This document shows positions 1 through 7,449 of a DNA stretch of 19,208 bases, piece by piece. How positions within the stretch are numbered: the stretch's first letter is position 1; each line of letters starts with the position of its first letter. The stretch is taken from contig JBFLXH010000046.1 of NCBI GenBank assembly GCA_040757295.1, forward strand, positions 1 through 19,208. The letters run 5' to 3'. The stretch is from JAGXSE01 sp040757295 (GTDB lineage Bacteria; Bacillota; PH28-bin88). Below the pieces are notes generated by a model. The model searched no databases, had not been told where the DNA came from, and saw only the letters and a list, made by a program, of their open reading frames with translations. The position numbers and the translations under genes were made by a program.

Positions 1-3
1 TCA

Positions 4-23
4 TCCTGACTCCTGACTCCTGA
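4..23. repeat. CTGACTCCTG microrepeat, copy 1
   Basis: Three consecutive TCCTGAC-type units. Similar tracts lie at 10636-10656, 10782-10806 and, in opposite orientation, 19187-19208. All share the core CTGACTCCTG (10651-10656 completes it in copy 2). Confidence 0.7.
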
Positions 24-25
24 GT

Positions 26-60
26 AGACCCCCACGCCACCTGCGGCGGCGCCATCAGAG
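26..60. repeat. 35-bp GC-rich dispersed repeat, copy 1
   Basis: This copy aligns without gaps to 10337-10371, at about 29 of 35 positions by eye. Both begin AGACCCCCACGCC and end CCATCAGAG. The central bases differ, but each copy keeps a short GC stem. Confidence 0.7.
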
Positions 61-78
61 ATGGTTCAAACATATTAA

Positions 79-114
79 TGAACCCCGAACATCCTTCCAA
101 GGATTCGGGGTTCA
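79..114 (-). terminator. Hairpin terminator downstream of feo operon
   Basis: An 11-bp perfect stem (TGAACCCCGAA, 79-89, with its complement at 104-114) encloses a smaller TCCTT/AAGGA stem. It lies 45 bases past the last gene of the leftward operon. There is no strong T-run on the minus side, so termination is inferred from stem strength and position. Confidence 0.55.
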
Positions 115-158
115 TCTTGTTAGTAGCACCATGCATTTGACAGGCATAGATGTTATCC

Positions 159-341
159 TTATTTGCTTTCCTTTGGTGGAGAACCTGAACCCTTTTTCCC
201 AAAAAGGCAAAAGGTACAGTTTTGGCAATCCATCTTATGAACAAGGCTGTTGCAGCGAGGACACCTTAGGGTCTTCTCATCATGGATTATCATGCTGCAA
301 TTTATGCATTTTACTGTTTTTTTGTCGTCCCCGTTCATCAT
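159..341 (-). CDS. FeoB-associated small zinc ribbon protein
   Basis: A 60-residue protein with paired cysteines C12-x2-C15, C27-x2-C30 and a C39-x2-C42-x2-C45 cluster, followed by a basic, glycine/serine/proline-rich tail. The pattern fits one or two zinc (or iron) binding knuckles. The start is the first of two adjacent ATG codons, behind AAAGGAATGAGG. It begins 17 bases after the feoB stop and ends the operon, so it is co-transcribed with iron uptake. Many clostridial feo operons carry a small cysteine-rich or FeoC-like third protein. This one does not look like a winged-helix FeoC. A role as metal sensor or FeoB partner is inference only. Confidence 0.65.
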   Translation of the reverse strand: MMNGDDKKTVKCINCSMIIHDEKTLRCPRCNSLVHKMDCQNCTFCLFGKKGSGSPPKESK

Positions 342-358
342 GCCTCATTCCTTTAACC

Positions 359-2203
359 CTAAACTAAAAGCCTGGACAACAGCCCGCCGATTACAAAGGC
401 AAGGACTAATACGCTGGGCCAAATTAACAAGGCCTCTTTGCGGCCTCTTTCCTTAAAAATTACCAGAGCTGAGGCTATGCATGGAACAAACAGGCTGATG
501 GTTACCAGGGCAACAACTTTCTGTTCGGGGGTTAGGGGAAGGTCATAGAGTCCTGCTGCTCCGAAGTCCCGCCGGACAAAGCCCATAATGAAGGCAGCAG
601 CGGCTTCCCTTGGCAATTGCAACCAGCCCTCGGTCAGAGGTGCCAGGGCAGCCTGAAATCTGCTCAACAGGCCGGACACCTGCAGGCTTCCGATCAATAA
701 GGCGCCGATAGCGAATAGGGGAGTGGCTTCTTTCATAAAATGAACGGATTTGGTGACAGTTTTCTTGATCACGTTATCCAGCCTTGGCAGCCTGATGGGC
801 GGCAGGTCGATTAACAAGTCGGAAGACTGTCCTGGTAAAAGTTTGTGGAGAATACTTCCGACAATTACCAGAACTCCAAAGATAGTTCCTGCATAAATAG
901 CGATGTATTTACCTCCCTCGTCGGCTAACATGGCCATAATAACCGCTAGCTGAGCCGAGCAGGGAATGGTTAAGGCCAGCAAAAAGGTGGCAATACGGCG
1001 CTCCCGGTCAGAACCCAACATCCGGGTTGTAATAGTGGCCATGGTGACGCAGCCAAAACCCAGGATAATGGGTATTACTCCTCTGCCGTTTAGCCCGATG
1101 CCGGTCAGCAAACGATCAACCAAAACAGCGATCCTGGGGAGGTAGCCCGAGTCTTCTAAAACCGAAAGGGTTAGGTAAAAGCCAATTACCAGCGGCAGCA
1201 GTAAACCCAGGAGATAAGTCACAGTCATGGTAAGGACGCCGAATTCGCCAATCAGAAGTTCGCCTAAGACTGTTTCAGGGTTAATGAACCTTCCCACTAA
1301 ATCAAAAACGGCGGGTTCATACATTTCCTGCATGATGGCTTCTTCTGTTATCCCTACTACTGTTTGTGCTACAAAGACCCCGATAAACTGGTATATTAGC
1401 CACAAGGTAAAGGCTAAGATAGGAATGCCGGTAATGGGTTTCAGCATCCACCTGCCCAACCGGGTGCTGAAACTGGTGTTGTGACTGATTTCTTTAACTA
1501 CATGGCCAATGATGTCATTTACCTTGTGCCGTCGCTTAGAATAAATCGCCTCTCGTTGATTGCCAGGTGGAATACCGTGGCGCTGAGCCACATAGGGATC
1601 CCCTTCCAGGACTAAGAGAGCCTCACTAAGGGTGCCGACTCTGGTAAGCATTTGCTGCAGTTCCTGGAGCAGCTCAGGATCGACGCGCCCTACCCGGGCC
1701 TTGGGAATGGCGGCCTTTACTTCCTCAAAGCCATGTTTGGTGACAGCGATGGTGGGTACTACAGGAACACCTAACAAGTCACTCAATAGATCAACATCAA
1801 CCTCAATGCCATGTCTTTGGGCCTCATCAATCATGTTCAGGGCCACTACTGTGGGAATGCCCATATCGATAACCTGCTGGGTTAAAAAGAGATCCCGCTC
1901 CATGTGGACCGCATCAACAACATTAACAATAACGTCGGCGCTAAGAATCACATCCCGGGCGACAACTTCTTCGTCGTTAAAGGAAGAAACGCCGTAAACG
2001 CCGGGGGTATCCATAACAACGTACTCTCCCATTTTGCCGTATGTAATTTCTAACGTGGTCCCCGGGTAATTGGATACATCGGCGTACATCCCAGTAAAAG
2101 CATTGAAAAACACAGACTTGCCCACATTAGGGTTTCCAACCAGCACTACTTTTTTGGCGTCTTGGGGAATGTTTAAATGACTGGCTAGGTTATGACACTG
2201 CAT
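359..2203 (-). CDS. feoB: Ferrous iron transport protein B (FeoB)
   Basis: Inner-membrane Fe(II) permease driven or gated by an N-terminal G-protein domain. At 614 residues it is somewhat shorter than typical FeoB (650-770). The GTPase domain shows G1 GNPNVGKS near residues 23-30, the PGTT switch, G3 DTPG and G4 NMID. From about residue 250 it becomes a hydrophobic region with the repeated Gate features of FeoB, including LLLPLVIGFYLTLSVLEDSG and the FGCVTMATITTRML segment. The ATG start has GGGGAGGG eight bases upstream and overlaps the end of feoA by 14 bases, which points to translational coupling. It is probably repressed by Fur from the promoter ahead of feoA. Identification is secure; substrate preference is from family knowledge. 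Confidence 0.97.
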   Translation of the reverse strand: MQCHNLASHLNIPQDAKKVVLVGNPNVGKSVFFNAFTGMYADVSNYPGTTLEITYGKMGEYVVMDTPGVYGVSSFNDEEVVARDVILSADVIVNVVDAVHMERDLFLTQQVIDMGIPTVVALNMIDEAQRHGIEVDVDLLSDLLGVPVVPTIAVTKHGFEEVKAAIPKARVGRVDPELLQELQQMLTRVGTLSEALLVLEGDPYVAQRHGIPPGNQREAIYSKRRHKVNDIIGHVVKEISHNTSFSTRLGRWMLKPITGIPILAFTLWLIYQFIGVFVAQTVVGITEEAIMQEMYEPAVFDLVGRFINPETVLGELLIGEFGVLTMTVTYLLGLLLPLVIGFYLTLSVLEDSGYLPRIAVLVDRLLTGIGLNGRGVIPIILGFGCVTMATITTRMLGSDRERRIATFLLALTIPCSAQLAVIMAMLADEGGKYIAIYAGTIFGVLVIVGSILHKLLPGQSSDLLIDLPPIRLPRLDNVIKKTVTKSVHFMKEATPLFAIGALLIGSLQVSGLLSRFQAALAPLTEGWLQLPREAAAAFIMGFVRRDFGAAGLYDLPLTPEQKVVALVTISLFVPCIASALVIFKERGRKEALLIWPSVLVLAFVIGGLLSRLLV

Positions 2204-2456
2204 GTTGAGCCCTCCCCGATACGTTGCAAGCAGGGTATGCTACGCTTTCTACTCCAATGCGGCGGGCCAGCTTTCTGCCAATGGCAATTTCCTGCTTGTT
2301 TTTGGCAATTATTACCGGGCCTGCTGGGATAACCTCTACACAGGTAACAACCTCTCCTTCGGCAATCCCAAATCGAATGATCTGGGCTCTGACTTGCTCA
2401 TCGGGAATAGAAGTTATTCTCACATGCTGCCCGGTCCTTACTTCTTCCAATTTCAT
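2190..2456 (-). CDS. feoA: FeoA SH3-domain protein
   Basis: An 88-residue cytosolic partner of FeoB with the small SH3-like beta fold. It has the typical opening (LEEVRTGQHVRITSI), a central RFGIAEGEVVTCVEV and a closing I-A-I-G-R-x-L-A segment. FeoA is thought to bind the membrane or G domain of FeoB and tune uptake. The ATG lies eight bases after AAGGGGGT. It is the first gene of the operon and overlaps feoB, and its leader carries a Fur box and a hairpin. The last residues extend slightly past the FeoA fold, because the frame runs into the feoB start. Confidence 0.93.
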   Translation of the reverse strand: MKLEEVRTGQHVRITSIPDEQVRAQIIRFGIAEGEVVTCVEVIPAGPVIIAKNKQEIAIGRKLARRIGVESVAYPACNVSGRAQHAVS

Positions 2457-2506
2457 GGCGTTTACCCCCTTTTTGCTAATCCTTAGAAGTCTTGTCTGGT
2501 TCCTTA

Positions 2507-2536
2507 CCCCTGCCGTGAGCCTAAAACGGGAAGGGG
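2507..2536 (-). other. Hairpin in the feoA 5' leader
   Basis: Arms 2507-2516 and 2526-2536 pair over nine base pairs with a small internal loop. The hairpin lies between the predicted transcription start and the feoA ribosome binding site, with no T-run. It could stabilise the leader or slow translation; no function is shown. Confidence 0.45.
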
Positions 2537-2547
2537 CGTATCATTAA

Positions 2548-2562
2548 TGAAAATTATTCTCA
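2548..2562. promoter_or_regulatory. Fur box upstream of feoA
   Basis: The 7-1-7 palindrome TGAAAATTATTCTCA matches the Bacillus-type Fur core TGATAATNATTATCA at 12 of 14 defined positions. It starts five bases downstream of the predicted -10, so a bound repressor would cover the transcription start. A weaker related palindrome, TTATCATAATGATGA, lies at 2614-2628, upstream of the -35. Confidence 0.75.
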
Positions 2563-2567
2563 ACCAG

Positions 2568-2597
2568 ATTGTATAAAATGTCTAGGCCGATTGTCAA
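2568..2597 (-). promoter_or_regulatory. Sigma-A promoter of the feo operon
   Basis: Reading leftward, a perfect -35 TTGACA (2592-2597) is followed after 18 bases by -10 TACAAT (2568-2573). This puts transcription start near 2560, inside the Fur box, giving a leader of about 100 bases before feoA. Confidence 0.75.
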
Positions 2598-2633
2598 GAA
2601 AGGATTTTATTTTTTATCATAATGATGATTAAT

Positions 2634-2744
2634 AGGAACAAAATCTTTCTTTCAAAGACTCTTTAATTATGGTTGATTTTGTTGAAACACATTACGGAAG
2701 TTATGACTTATCCTCATTTTTAAACGAGCATAATTCCCTAATGT
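2634..2744 (-). repeat. Repeat family 1, copy 1 (two stem-loops)
   Basis: The reverse complement aligns along its length with 5089-5210. It contains a perfect 9-bp inverted repeat (AACAAAATC and GATTTTGTT) with a smaller AAAGA/TCTTT palindrome between the arms, and a second weaker TTATG/CATAA pairing. It lies just beyond the rubrerythrin terminator. With the copy at 5089 it frames the redox cassette in inverted orientation. Confidence 0.85.
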
Positions 2745-2749
2745 GTTAT

Positions 2750-2785
2750 AAAAAAACAGGGCTAACCCTGATGGGCTAACCCTAG
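2750..2785 (-). terminator. Terminator of the perR-sod-rbr operon
   Basis: Two GGGCTAACCC units separated by TGAT can pair with two mismatches. On the minus strand they are followed directly by a run of seven T. It sits about 20 bases beyond the rubrerythrin stop. Confidence 0.75.
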
Positions 2786-2803
2786 TTATTTGCTCAGCGG
2801 GAG

Positions 2804-3301
2804 TTAAAAGGCTATAAAAGATGCTGCCCGGGCGTTACAAATAGGACAATGGGCCGGGGCTGGGTCAAGGCCTACATAGCCGCATACAGGACAAAGGTGC
2901 AGTCCCTCGGTTTCTAAATCACTGCCCGCATCAACCATAGCTTTTACTTTGGAAAACAGGCTGCCATGGACTTTTTCTGCTTCTAAGGCCAATTTAAAGC
3001 TCCTTAGGGCATCGGAACGCCCTTCTGCTTCAGCAGCTTCAATGAACTCAGGGTACATGGCGGTAAATTCGTGATGCTCTCCTTCTATGGCAGCAGCCAG
3101 GTTTTCCGCCGAGGTTTTTACTTTGCCCGTTATTTCTAGGTGTTTTAGAGCATGAATAGTCTCAGCCTCCGCAATGGCTTTGAACAACCGCCCAATGTTT
3201 TGGAAACCTTCGGCTTCAGCCCTTTTTGCATAGGCTAGGTATTTGCGGTTTGCTTGGGATTCGCCAGCAAAGGCAGTCATCAAGTTTTCTTGAGTTTTCA
3301 T
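2804..3301 (-). CDS. rbr: Rubrerythrin (peroxide reductase)
   Basis: A 165-residue cytosolic non-haem iron protein that reduces hydrogen peroxide in anaerobes. The N-terminal four-helix ferritin-like domain carries the di-iron ligands: E14, E47-x2-H50, the E76-x2-E79 pair, and E110-x2-H113. The C-terminal rubredoxin-like domain has C138-x2-C141 and C153-x2-C156 for the FeS4 site. At 165 residues it is the compact form common in Clostridia. The ATG is preceded by AAGGAGG. It is the last gene of perR-sod-rbr, 41 bases after sod, and ends at a strong terminator. PerR control is expected for the family. Electron donors are not encoded here. Confidence 0.96.
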   Translation of the reverse strand: MKTQENLMTAFAGESQANRKYLAYAKRAEAEGFQNIGRLFKAIAEAETIHALKHLEITGKVKTSAENLAAAIEGEHHEFTAMYPEFIEAAEAEGRSDALRSFKLALEAEKVHGSLFSKVKAMVDAGSDLETEGLHLCPVCGYVGLDPAPAHCPICNARAASFIAF

Positions 3302-3342
3302 GATATAAAACCTCCTTGAAAAATTAATAATGAAATTTTATG

Positions 3343-3939
3343 TTAACTGGCGGCAAGCTTGTAACGCTGGTCAACATCCTCCCAGTTGACCAGGTTCCAC
3401 CATGCTTCAATCCAGGTAGCTCGGCGGTTCTGATACTTTAAGTAATAGGCGTGTTCCCACACGTCAATGGTTAAAAGGGGCACTACACCCCAGAAGGCCA
3501 AATTTTGGTGTTTTTCTGCAGTTAAAATCAGCAAAACGTTAGCATCCGGGTTCCAACAGAGGATAGCCCAACCCGAACCTTCCACAGCTAAAGCGGCAGC
3601 CGTGAATTGTTTTTTGAAGGCCGCAAAGCTGCCGAAGTCCTTATCAATTTGCTGGGCAATTGCTCCGCTTGCAGGTCCACCTCCTTGGGGACTCATGTTG
3701 TACCAGAAAAGCGAGTGAAGCATATGGCCGGAACCATGAAAGGCTAATTCCCGTTCCCAATGTTTAATTAAGCTAAAGTCTCCTTTTTCCCGGGCTTCGG
3801 TCAGCTTAATCAAGGCATTGTTGAGGCCGTCCACATAAGCCTTGTGATGGGCGCCGTGGTGCAGGCGCAAGGTTTGTTCATCATAATGAGGCTCCAAAGC
3901 ATTGTAAGGATAGGGCAGTTCAGGTAATTGGTACTGCAT
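3343..3939 (-). CDS. sodA: Fe/Mn superoxide dismutase
   Basis: A 198-residue cytosolic enzyme that dismutates superoxide to peroxide, which the adjacent rubrerythrin can remove. The four metal ligands are visible: H27 in the HHGAHH helix, H75 before SLFW, and D159 and H163 in DVWEHAYY. Q145 may be the second-sphere glutamine placed as in Mn-type enzymes, but the metal cannot be settled by eye; cambialistic use is possible. The start is supported by AAAGGAGG eight bases upstream. It begins 14 bases after the perR-like gene. Superoxide dismutase in an otherwise anaerobic gene set suggests a need to survive brief oxygen exposure. Confidence 0.96.
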   Translation of the reverse strand: MQYQLPELPYPYNALEPHYDEQTLRLHHGAHHKAYVDGLNNALIKLTEAREKGDFSLIKHWERELAFHGSGHMLHSLFWYNMSPQGGGPASGAIAQQIDKDFGSFAAFKKQFTAAALAVEGSGWAILCWNPDANVLLILTAEKHQNLAFWGVVPLLTIDVWEHAYYLKYQNRRATWIEAWWNLVNWEDVDQRYKLAAS

Positions 3940-3953
3940 GGGTTATTCCTCCT

Positions 3954-4376
3954 TTATTTAGAGTTTTTTTGGCACCCAGGGCACAGACCATAATAGTATA
4001 TGATTACTTCCTCCAATTTAAAACCCTCTGGCATTTTGGGGTGGGGAAGACCGGCAAAATCGCCCTCCAAATCGGCAATCCCCTGGCATGACCTGCAAAG
4101 GAAATGGTGGTGAAAAGCAGTGTCTGGATCAAAATGCCGCCGCAGAGGATTAATTGTTAATTCCACCACTTTTCCCGCTTTCCGCAAAGCATCCAGGGTG
4201 TTATAGACCGTAGCCAGGGATAGGGAGGGGTAGCGGGGTTTTAAAGCCTGATAAATAGCCTCAGCGGTGGGATGGCCCGTGTTTCCATCTAAAAATTCCA
4301 GAATAGCCAATCTTTGAGGAGTAGCTTTAAGCCCGAGAGATTTAAGATCCGTATTCAAAATTGATAGTTTATTCAT
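3954..4376 (-). CDS. perR: PerR-like peroxide-sensing Fur-family repressor
   Basis: A DNA-binding repressor of the Fur family; with iron bound it is inactivated by peroxide. From the chosen start (140 residues) it has the winged helix (ATPQRLAIL, SLATVYNTLDAL), regulatory metal ligands H35, D83, H89, H91 and D102, and a structural zinc site C94-x2-C97 and C132-x2-C135. Aspartate at 102, where Fur proteins carry glutamate, favours PerR. The frame is open upstream to an ATG at 4442, but that codon overlaps the predicted -10, so it cannot be translated. The ATG at 4376 has AGGA eight bases upstream; the ATG at 4385 is the alternative. It heads an operon with sod and rbr. Confidence 0.88.
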   Translation of the reverse strand: MNKLSILNTDLKSLGLKATPQRLAILEFLDGNTGHPTAEAIYQALKPRYPSLSLATVYNTLDALRKAGKVVELTINPLRRHFDPDTAFHHHFLCRSCQGIADLEGDFAGLPHPKMPEGFKLEEVIIYYYGLCPGCQKNSK

Positions 4377-4441
4377 GTTAATCATCCTGTTTAATTTTGT
4401 TAGAGGGATAACAGGGTCTTCAACGGTTGTAGGATGGCCCA

Positions 4442-4447
4442 ATTATA
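4442..4447 (-). promoter_or_regulatory. Extended -10 of the perR-sod-rbr promoter
   Basis: On the minus strand TGGTATAAT forms an extended -10 (TGnTATAAT). No clear -35 is present, which is usual for this class. It excludes the upstream ATG at 4442 as the perR start. Confidence 0.6.
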
Positions 4448-4472
4448 CCAAAGCTATTAGACAGCAAATAAA

Positions 4473-4488
4473 ATATAATTAATTCTAT
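4473..4488. promoter_or_regulatory. AT-rich palindrome, candidate PerR operator
   Basis: ATATAATTAATTCTAT is self-complementary at 14 of 16 positions. It lies just upstream of the perR -10, between the two divergent genes. It resembles a PerR/Fur-type site in composition but not in exact 7-1-7 spacing, so the assignment is tentative. Confidence 0.35.
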
Positions 4489-4682
4489 TTACTAAACATT
4501 ATAAACAACTATTTAAAAAAATCAAGCAGACTAGCAGGAAAATTGTGCCTTAGAAACTACATTGCATTAATTGTTGCTAATAATGGAAAAATAAATTTTT
4601 TTAATGTAGCACCTCATAAGCCCATAATTGTGATAAAATGTACAATGCAATCAACTTAAGGTTAAGCAGGGGAGGTGAAGCT

Positions 4683-5027
4683 GTGAAAAAAGTTGCTATT
4701 ATGTTACTGGCAATGGTATTGCTGGCCAGCCTTGTTGGCTGCGGCGGACCTAAATCCCCGTGGAAAGAAGGAACTTTCCAGGGGTCGGCTAAGGGATACG
4801 GCGGCGACCTGGAAGTGGCGGTTACCATTAAAGGCGGTAAGATTGCAGAGGTAAAAGTAACTAACCACAAAGAGACTCCTAACCTGGGCACTCAGGCCAT
4901 CGATAAGCTGCCAGGTGAAATCGTAAAAGCCCAGAACGCAACTGTGGACGCCGTTTCAGGAGCAACGGTAACCAGCACCGCCATTAAACAAGCCGTAGAA
5001 GCGGCTCTGGCTAAGGCTAAGAACTAG
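4683..5027 (+). CDS. FMN-binding domain lipoprotein
   Basis: A 114-residue exported lipoprotein carrying one FMN_bind domain. The start is GTG at 4683, behind AGGGGAGGTGA, rather than the upstream in-frame ATG at 4638. The N-terminus is a short lipoprotein signal (VKKVAIMLLAMVLLASLVGC) with C20 as the lipidated cysteine. The rest matches FMN_bind: KEGTFQGSAKGYGGD, N-L-G-T, and D89-A-V-S-G-A-T95-V-T-S. That last motif is the ApbE flavinylation site, with T95 the likely covalent FMN attachment residue. Such proteins shuttle electrons at the outer membrane face in Gram-positive anaerobes. It diverges from perR and shares the AT-rich promoter region. The electron acceptor is unknown. Confidence 0.88.
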   Translation: MKKVAIMLLAMVLLASLVGCGGPKSPWKEGTFQGSAKGYGGDLEVAVTIKGGKIAEVKVTNHKETPNLGTQAIDKLPGEIVKAQNATVDAVSGATVTSTAIKQAVEAALAKAKN

Positions 5028-5047
5028 TTAATTGTTGGTTACATAAT

Positions 5048-5084
5048 AACCCGGAGGTCATGAACTGAACCTGCCGGGTTTTTT
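5048..5084 (+). terminator. Terminator of the FMN-binding lipoprotein gene
   Basis: AACCCGG pairs with CCGGGTT around an inner AGGT/ACCT stem, followed by TTTT. It is about 20 bases beyond the stop codon. Confidence 0.85.
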
Positions 5085-5088
5085 CATA

Positions 5089-5210
5089 ACATATAGGAAA
5101 CTATGCTCGTTTAAAAAATGGGGATAAGTCATAATTTCCGTAATGTGTTTCAACAAAATCAACCATATTAAGGAGTCTTTAAGGAGTCTCTCAAAGGAAG
5201 ATTTTGTTCT
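5089..5210 (+). repeat. Repeat family 1, copy 2 (two stem-loops)
   Basis: Inverted relative to copy 1 (2634-2744) and similar over about 110 bases. The 9-bp AACAAAATC/GATTTTGTT arms are kept. A local duplication of TAAGGAGTCT makes this copy about ten bases longer. Its outer end touches the recD2 stop codon. Confidence 0.85.
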
Positions 5211-7396
5211 TAAGTTTTTGCTGTTATCCTAGTGGCAAGACCTGTATTTCGCTTCTTGACCCGAACATTTTTGACCGCCATGGCCAGGGCTTGCCTGGTG
5301 CCTATAAGGACTACCTTTTCTTTGGCCCGGGTGATGGCGGTATACAATAAATTTCGCTGTAACATGATATAATGGCTGGTGGAAACGGGCATGATAACGA
5401 CAAGGTATTCGCCCCCTTGCGACTTATGTACGGTGGTGGCATATGCAAGAACAAGTTCTTCCAACTCTTCATAATTGTAGATTACAATGTCGGAACCAAA
5501 ACGGACCACAATCTCTTTCCCAGCCTCATTGCCCTCCTCATCAAATGTCTCTGAAATCTCTTCTATAATGCCCACTTCCCCGTTGAACACAAGTTTATCG
5601 TAATTGTTCTTAACCTGCATCACCTTATCGCCCGCTCGAAAGGTGGTACTGCCGAATTGGACCTGCCCTTTTTCCAGGGTAGCGGGGTTAAGGGCTCCCT
5701 GCAGGATGTTGTTTAGTGCATGGGTGCCGATCAATCCTTTGCGCATAGGAGAAAGGATATGAATATCTTCTGTCGAGTATCCCAGCTGCAAGAACCTCAG
5801 GGCAGAGGCAAGAATGGTTCTGGCTATCTGCTTCGGCTGATCTTGGTCGATAAAATAAAAATCATTCTTTTTTGCATCAAAAACAAGGGGTAAGCCTTGG
5901 TTCACCCGGTGGGCATTAGTGACAATTTGGCTTTCAGCTGCCTGGCGAAAAATTTTAGTCAATTTAACCACCGGCAGCCCCGCAGTCACCAGGTCTGAAA
6001 GGAAATTGCCCGGACCCACAGACGGAAGCTGGTCAGGGTCGCCTACCAGCAATACCTTGGTCCCGGGTTCAATGGCATCAAACAGGGCTTCTGCCAAGAG
6101 GATGTCCAACATGGAAACCTCGTCTACCACCAGGAGTTCACACGGCAGTGGGTTTGCCAGAGAGAATTCAGGGCCTTTTCCGGGTTGAATCCCCAGCAAG
6201 CGATGGATGGTAGCAGCATCTTGTCCTGTTACTTCAGACAGCCTCCGGGCAGCCCTGCCGGTTGGAGCGGCCATTTTTACCCTGCCGGAAGGGAAGGCCC
6301 GCTGAAAGTAATCCACGATGGCTTTGATTGTTTGGGTCTTCCCTGTCCCGGGCCCCCCGGTCAAAATTAAGAGGTTGTTGGTAAAAATAAGTTCGACTGC
6401 TGCGACCTGCTCGGGCGCTAACTTGATTTCATTGCGAAGTTCGTAATCCCTGAGCCATGACAGGAATTCCAATTCCTCCTGGCTATCGGCAGGAGCCTCC
6501 AACAGGCTGGTTACGTTTCTAGCAACCTTGACTTCCGCCAGGTATGCCCATGCCGGATAAATGGCTTCTCCTTCTTTCACCCATTCGCCGGCCTGGCAAA
6601 TCTCAACCAGAGCATTGGCCAGCTGCTCCTCTTTAATAAAACTGCCCCCCTTGTTTAAGAGTTTCAGCGTTCCAGCAAGCAAATCCTGCTGGAGGCAAAA
6701 ACAGTGCCCCGAACTTACAGCTTCACTCATGACATGCTTTAAGCCGGCAACAGTGCGGCAGTAGGCTTCCCGGGGTACCCCCAGTTTAAAAGCGATTTCA
6801 TCTGCTTTAATAAAACTTAGGTTGCTCAGGTCCGCTAAACGGTAAGGGTCCTGGCGAATGATCTCGATAGCGCCTGTTCCCCAGGTTTTGAAGGCCTTGA
6901 CTGCTACCCTGGAGGAAACCCCCAAGGGAAGAAGAAAGCCGATAACTTGTTGGACCTCGAAATTCTCTACCAGACTTTGGTGAATGGAAGCGGCTTTGAC
7001 GGGTCCGATACCCTTGACTTGCTGCAGGACTTGTGGCCCTTGGGTTAGGACAATCTCAATAACGTTTTCTCCTAGGGTATCCACCAAGAGCATGGCAGTG
7101 GCAGGACCGCAGCCTTTAACGACTGAAGAAGAAAGAAATTCTATAACCTGCTCCCGGCCGGCCGGAACAGGCTTCTCCCAGCGGTCAACCTTGATCTGGA
7201 GGCCGTAACGGGAATGATTGACTAACTGGCCCCAGATCAAAATTACATCCCTTTCATTGACCCCCAAGAGGCTTCCTGTAATTACCTGGGGCAGGCCGGG
7301 ATGATCGGTCTGGAAGGCGGCAACACAGAATTCATCGTCATAAGAGCGGTACACTATTTTTTCGATTAATCCCTTAACACCGGCCACCTGCTGCAA
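5210..7396 (-). CDS. recD2: RecD2 helicase (RecD-like, without RecBC)
   Basis: A 5'-3' DNA helicase of superfamily 1B, about 728 residues. It has an N-terminal OB-like region, two helix-hairpin-helix segments (VVKGCGPATA and VKGIGPVKAA), then the helicase core: Walker A GGPGTGKT (about residue 350), Walker B VVDEVSM, motif III GDPDQLPSVGPG, and the C-terminal VHKSQG and YTAITRAKE motifs. The long N-terminus defines the RecD2 class found without RecB and RecC; it acts in repair or replication stress. The frame opens at TTG 7414, but the in-frame TTG at 7396 has AGGGGG seven bases upstream and is preferred. It is a single gene, with its stop abutting repeat copy 2. Confidence 0.95.
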   Translation of the reverse strand: MQQVAGVKGLIEKIVYRSYDDEFCVAAFQTDHPGLPQVITGSLLGVNERDVILIWGQLVNHSRYGLQIKVDRWEKPVPAGREQVIEFLSSSVVKGCGPATAMLLVDTLGENVIEIVLTQGPQVLQQVKGIGPVKAASIHQSLVENFEVQQVIGFLLPLGVSSRVAVKAFKTWGTGAIEIIRQDPYRLADLSNLSFIKADEIAFKLGVPREAYCRTVAGLKHVMSEAVSSGHCFCLQQDLLAGTLKLLNKGGSFIKEEQLANALVEICQAGEWVKEGEAIYPAWAYLAEVKVARNVTSLLEAPADSQEELEFLSWLRDYELRNEIKLAPEQVAAVELIFTNNLLILTGGPGTGKTQTIKAIVDYFQRAFPSGRVKMAAPTGRAARRLSEVTGQDAATIHRLLGIQPGKGPEFSLANPLPCELLVVDEVSMLDILLAEALFDAIEPGTKVLLVGDPDQLPSVGPGNFLSDLVTAGLPVVKLTKIFRQAAESQIVTNAHRVNQGLPLVFDAKKNDFYFIDQDQPKQIARTILASALRFLQLGYSTEDIHILSPMRKGLIGTHALNNILQGALNPATLEKGQVQFGSTTFRAGDKVMQVKNNYDKLVFNGEVGIIEEISETFDEEGNEAGKEIVVRFGSDIVIYNYEELEELVLAYATTVHKSQGGEYLVVIMPVSTSHYIMLQRNLLYTAITRAKEKVVLIGTRQALAMAVKNVRVKKRNTGLATRITAKT

Positions 7397-7449
7397 AGAA
7401 AAACCCCCTGCCAACCGTTCTTATGGCAGTATTTTACCACATCTTAAGG

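Larger units (their letters stand above)
1..158. other. Gene-free stretch with microrepeat, GC-rich repeat and terminator
   Basis: I see no gene here. The stretch holds a tandem CTGACTCC-type microrepeat (4-23), one copy of a 35-bp repeat (26-60) that recurs at 10337-10371, and a hairpin (79-114) placed as the terminator of the leftward feo operon. The short open frame crossing it on the plus strand is antisense to the zinc ribbon gene and has no coding support. Confidence 0.7.

Noticed and set aside
4..23. CTGACTCC tandem tract as a CRISPR repeat
   Set aside because: Units are under 10 bases with no spacers; scattered copies exist instead of an array.
2614..2628. Second Fur-like palindrome upstream of the feo -35
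   Set aside because: TTATCATAATGATGA is palindromic but matches the Fur core less well than 2548-2562; not listed as a separate site.
4377..4442. Upstream extension of the perR-like gene to ATG 4442
   Set aside because: That ATG overlaps the predicted -10 TATAAT, so it would not be in the transcript, and it has no RBS.
4601..4891. 96-codon minus-strand frame
   Set aside because: It covers the FMN-binding lipoprotein gene on the opposite strand and its promoter; composition is not protein-like.
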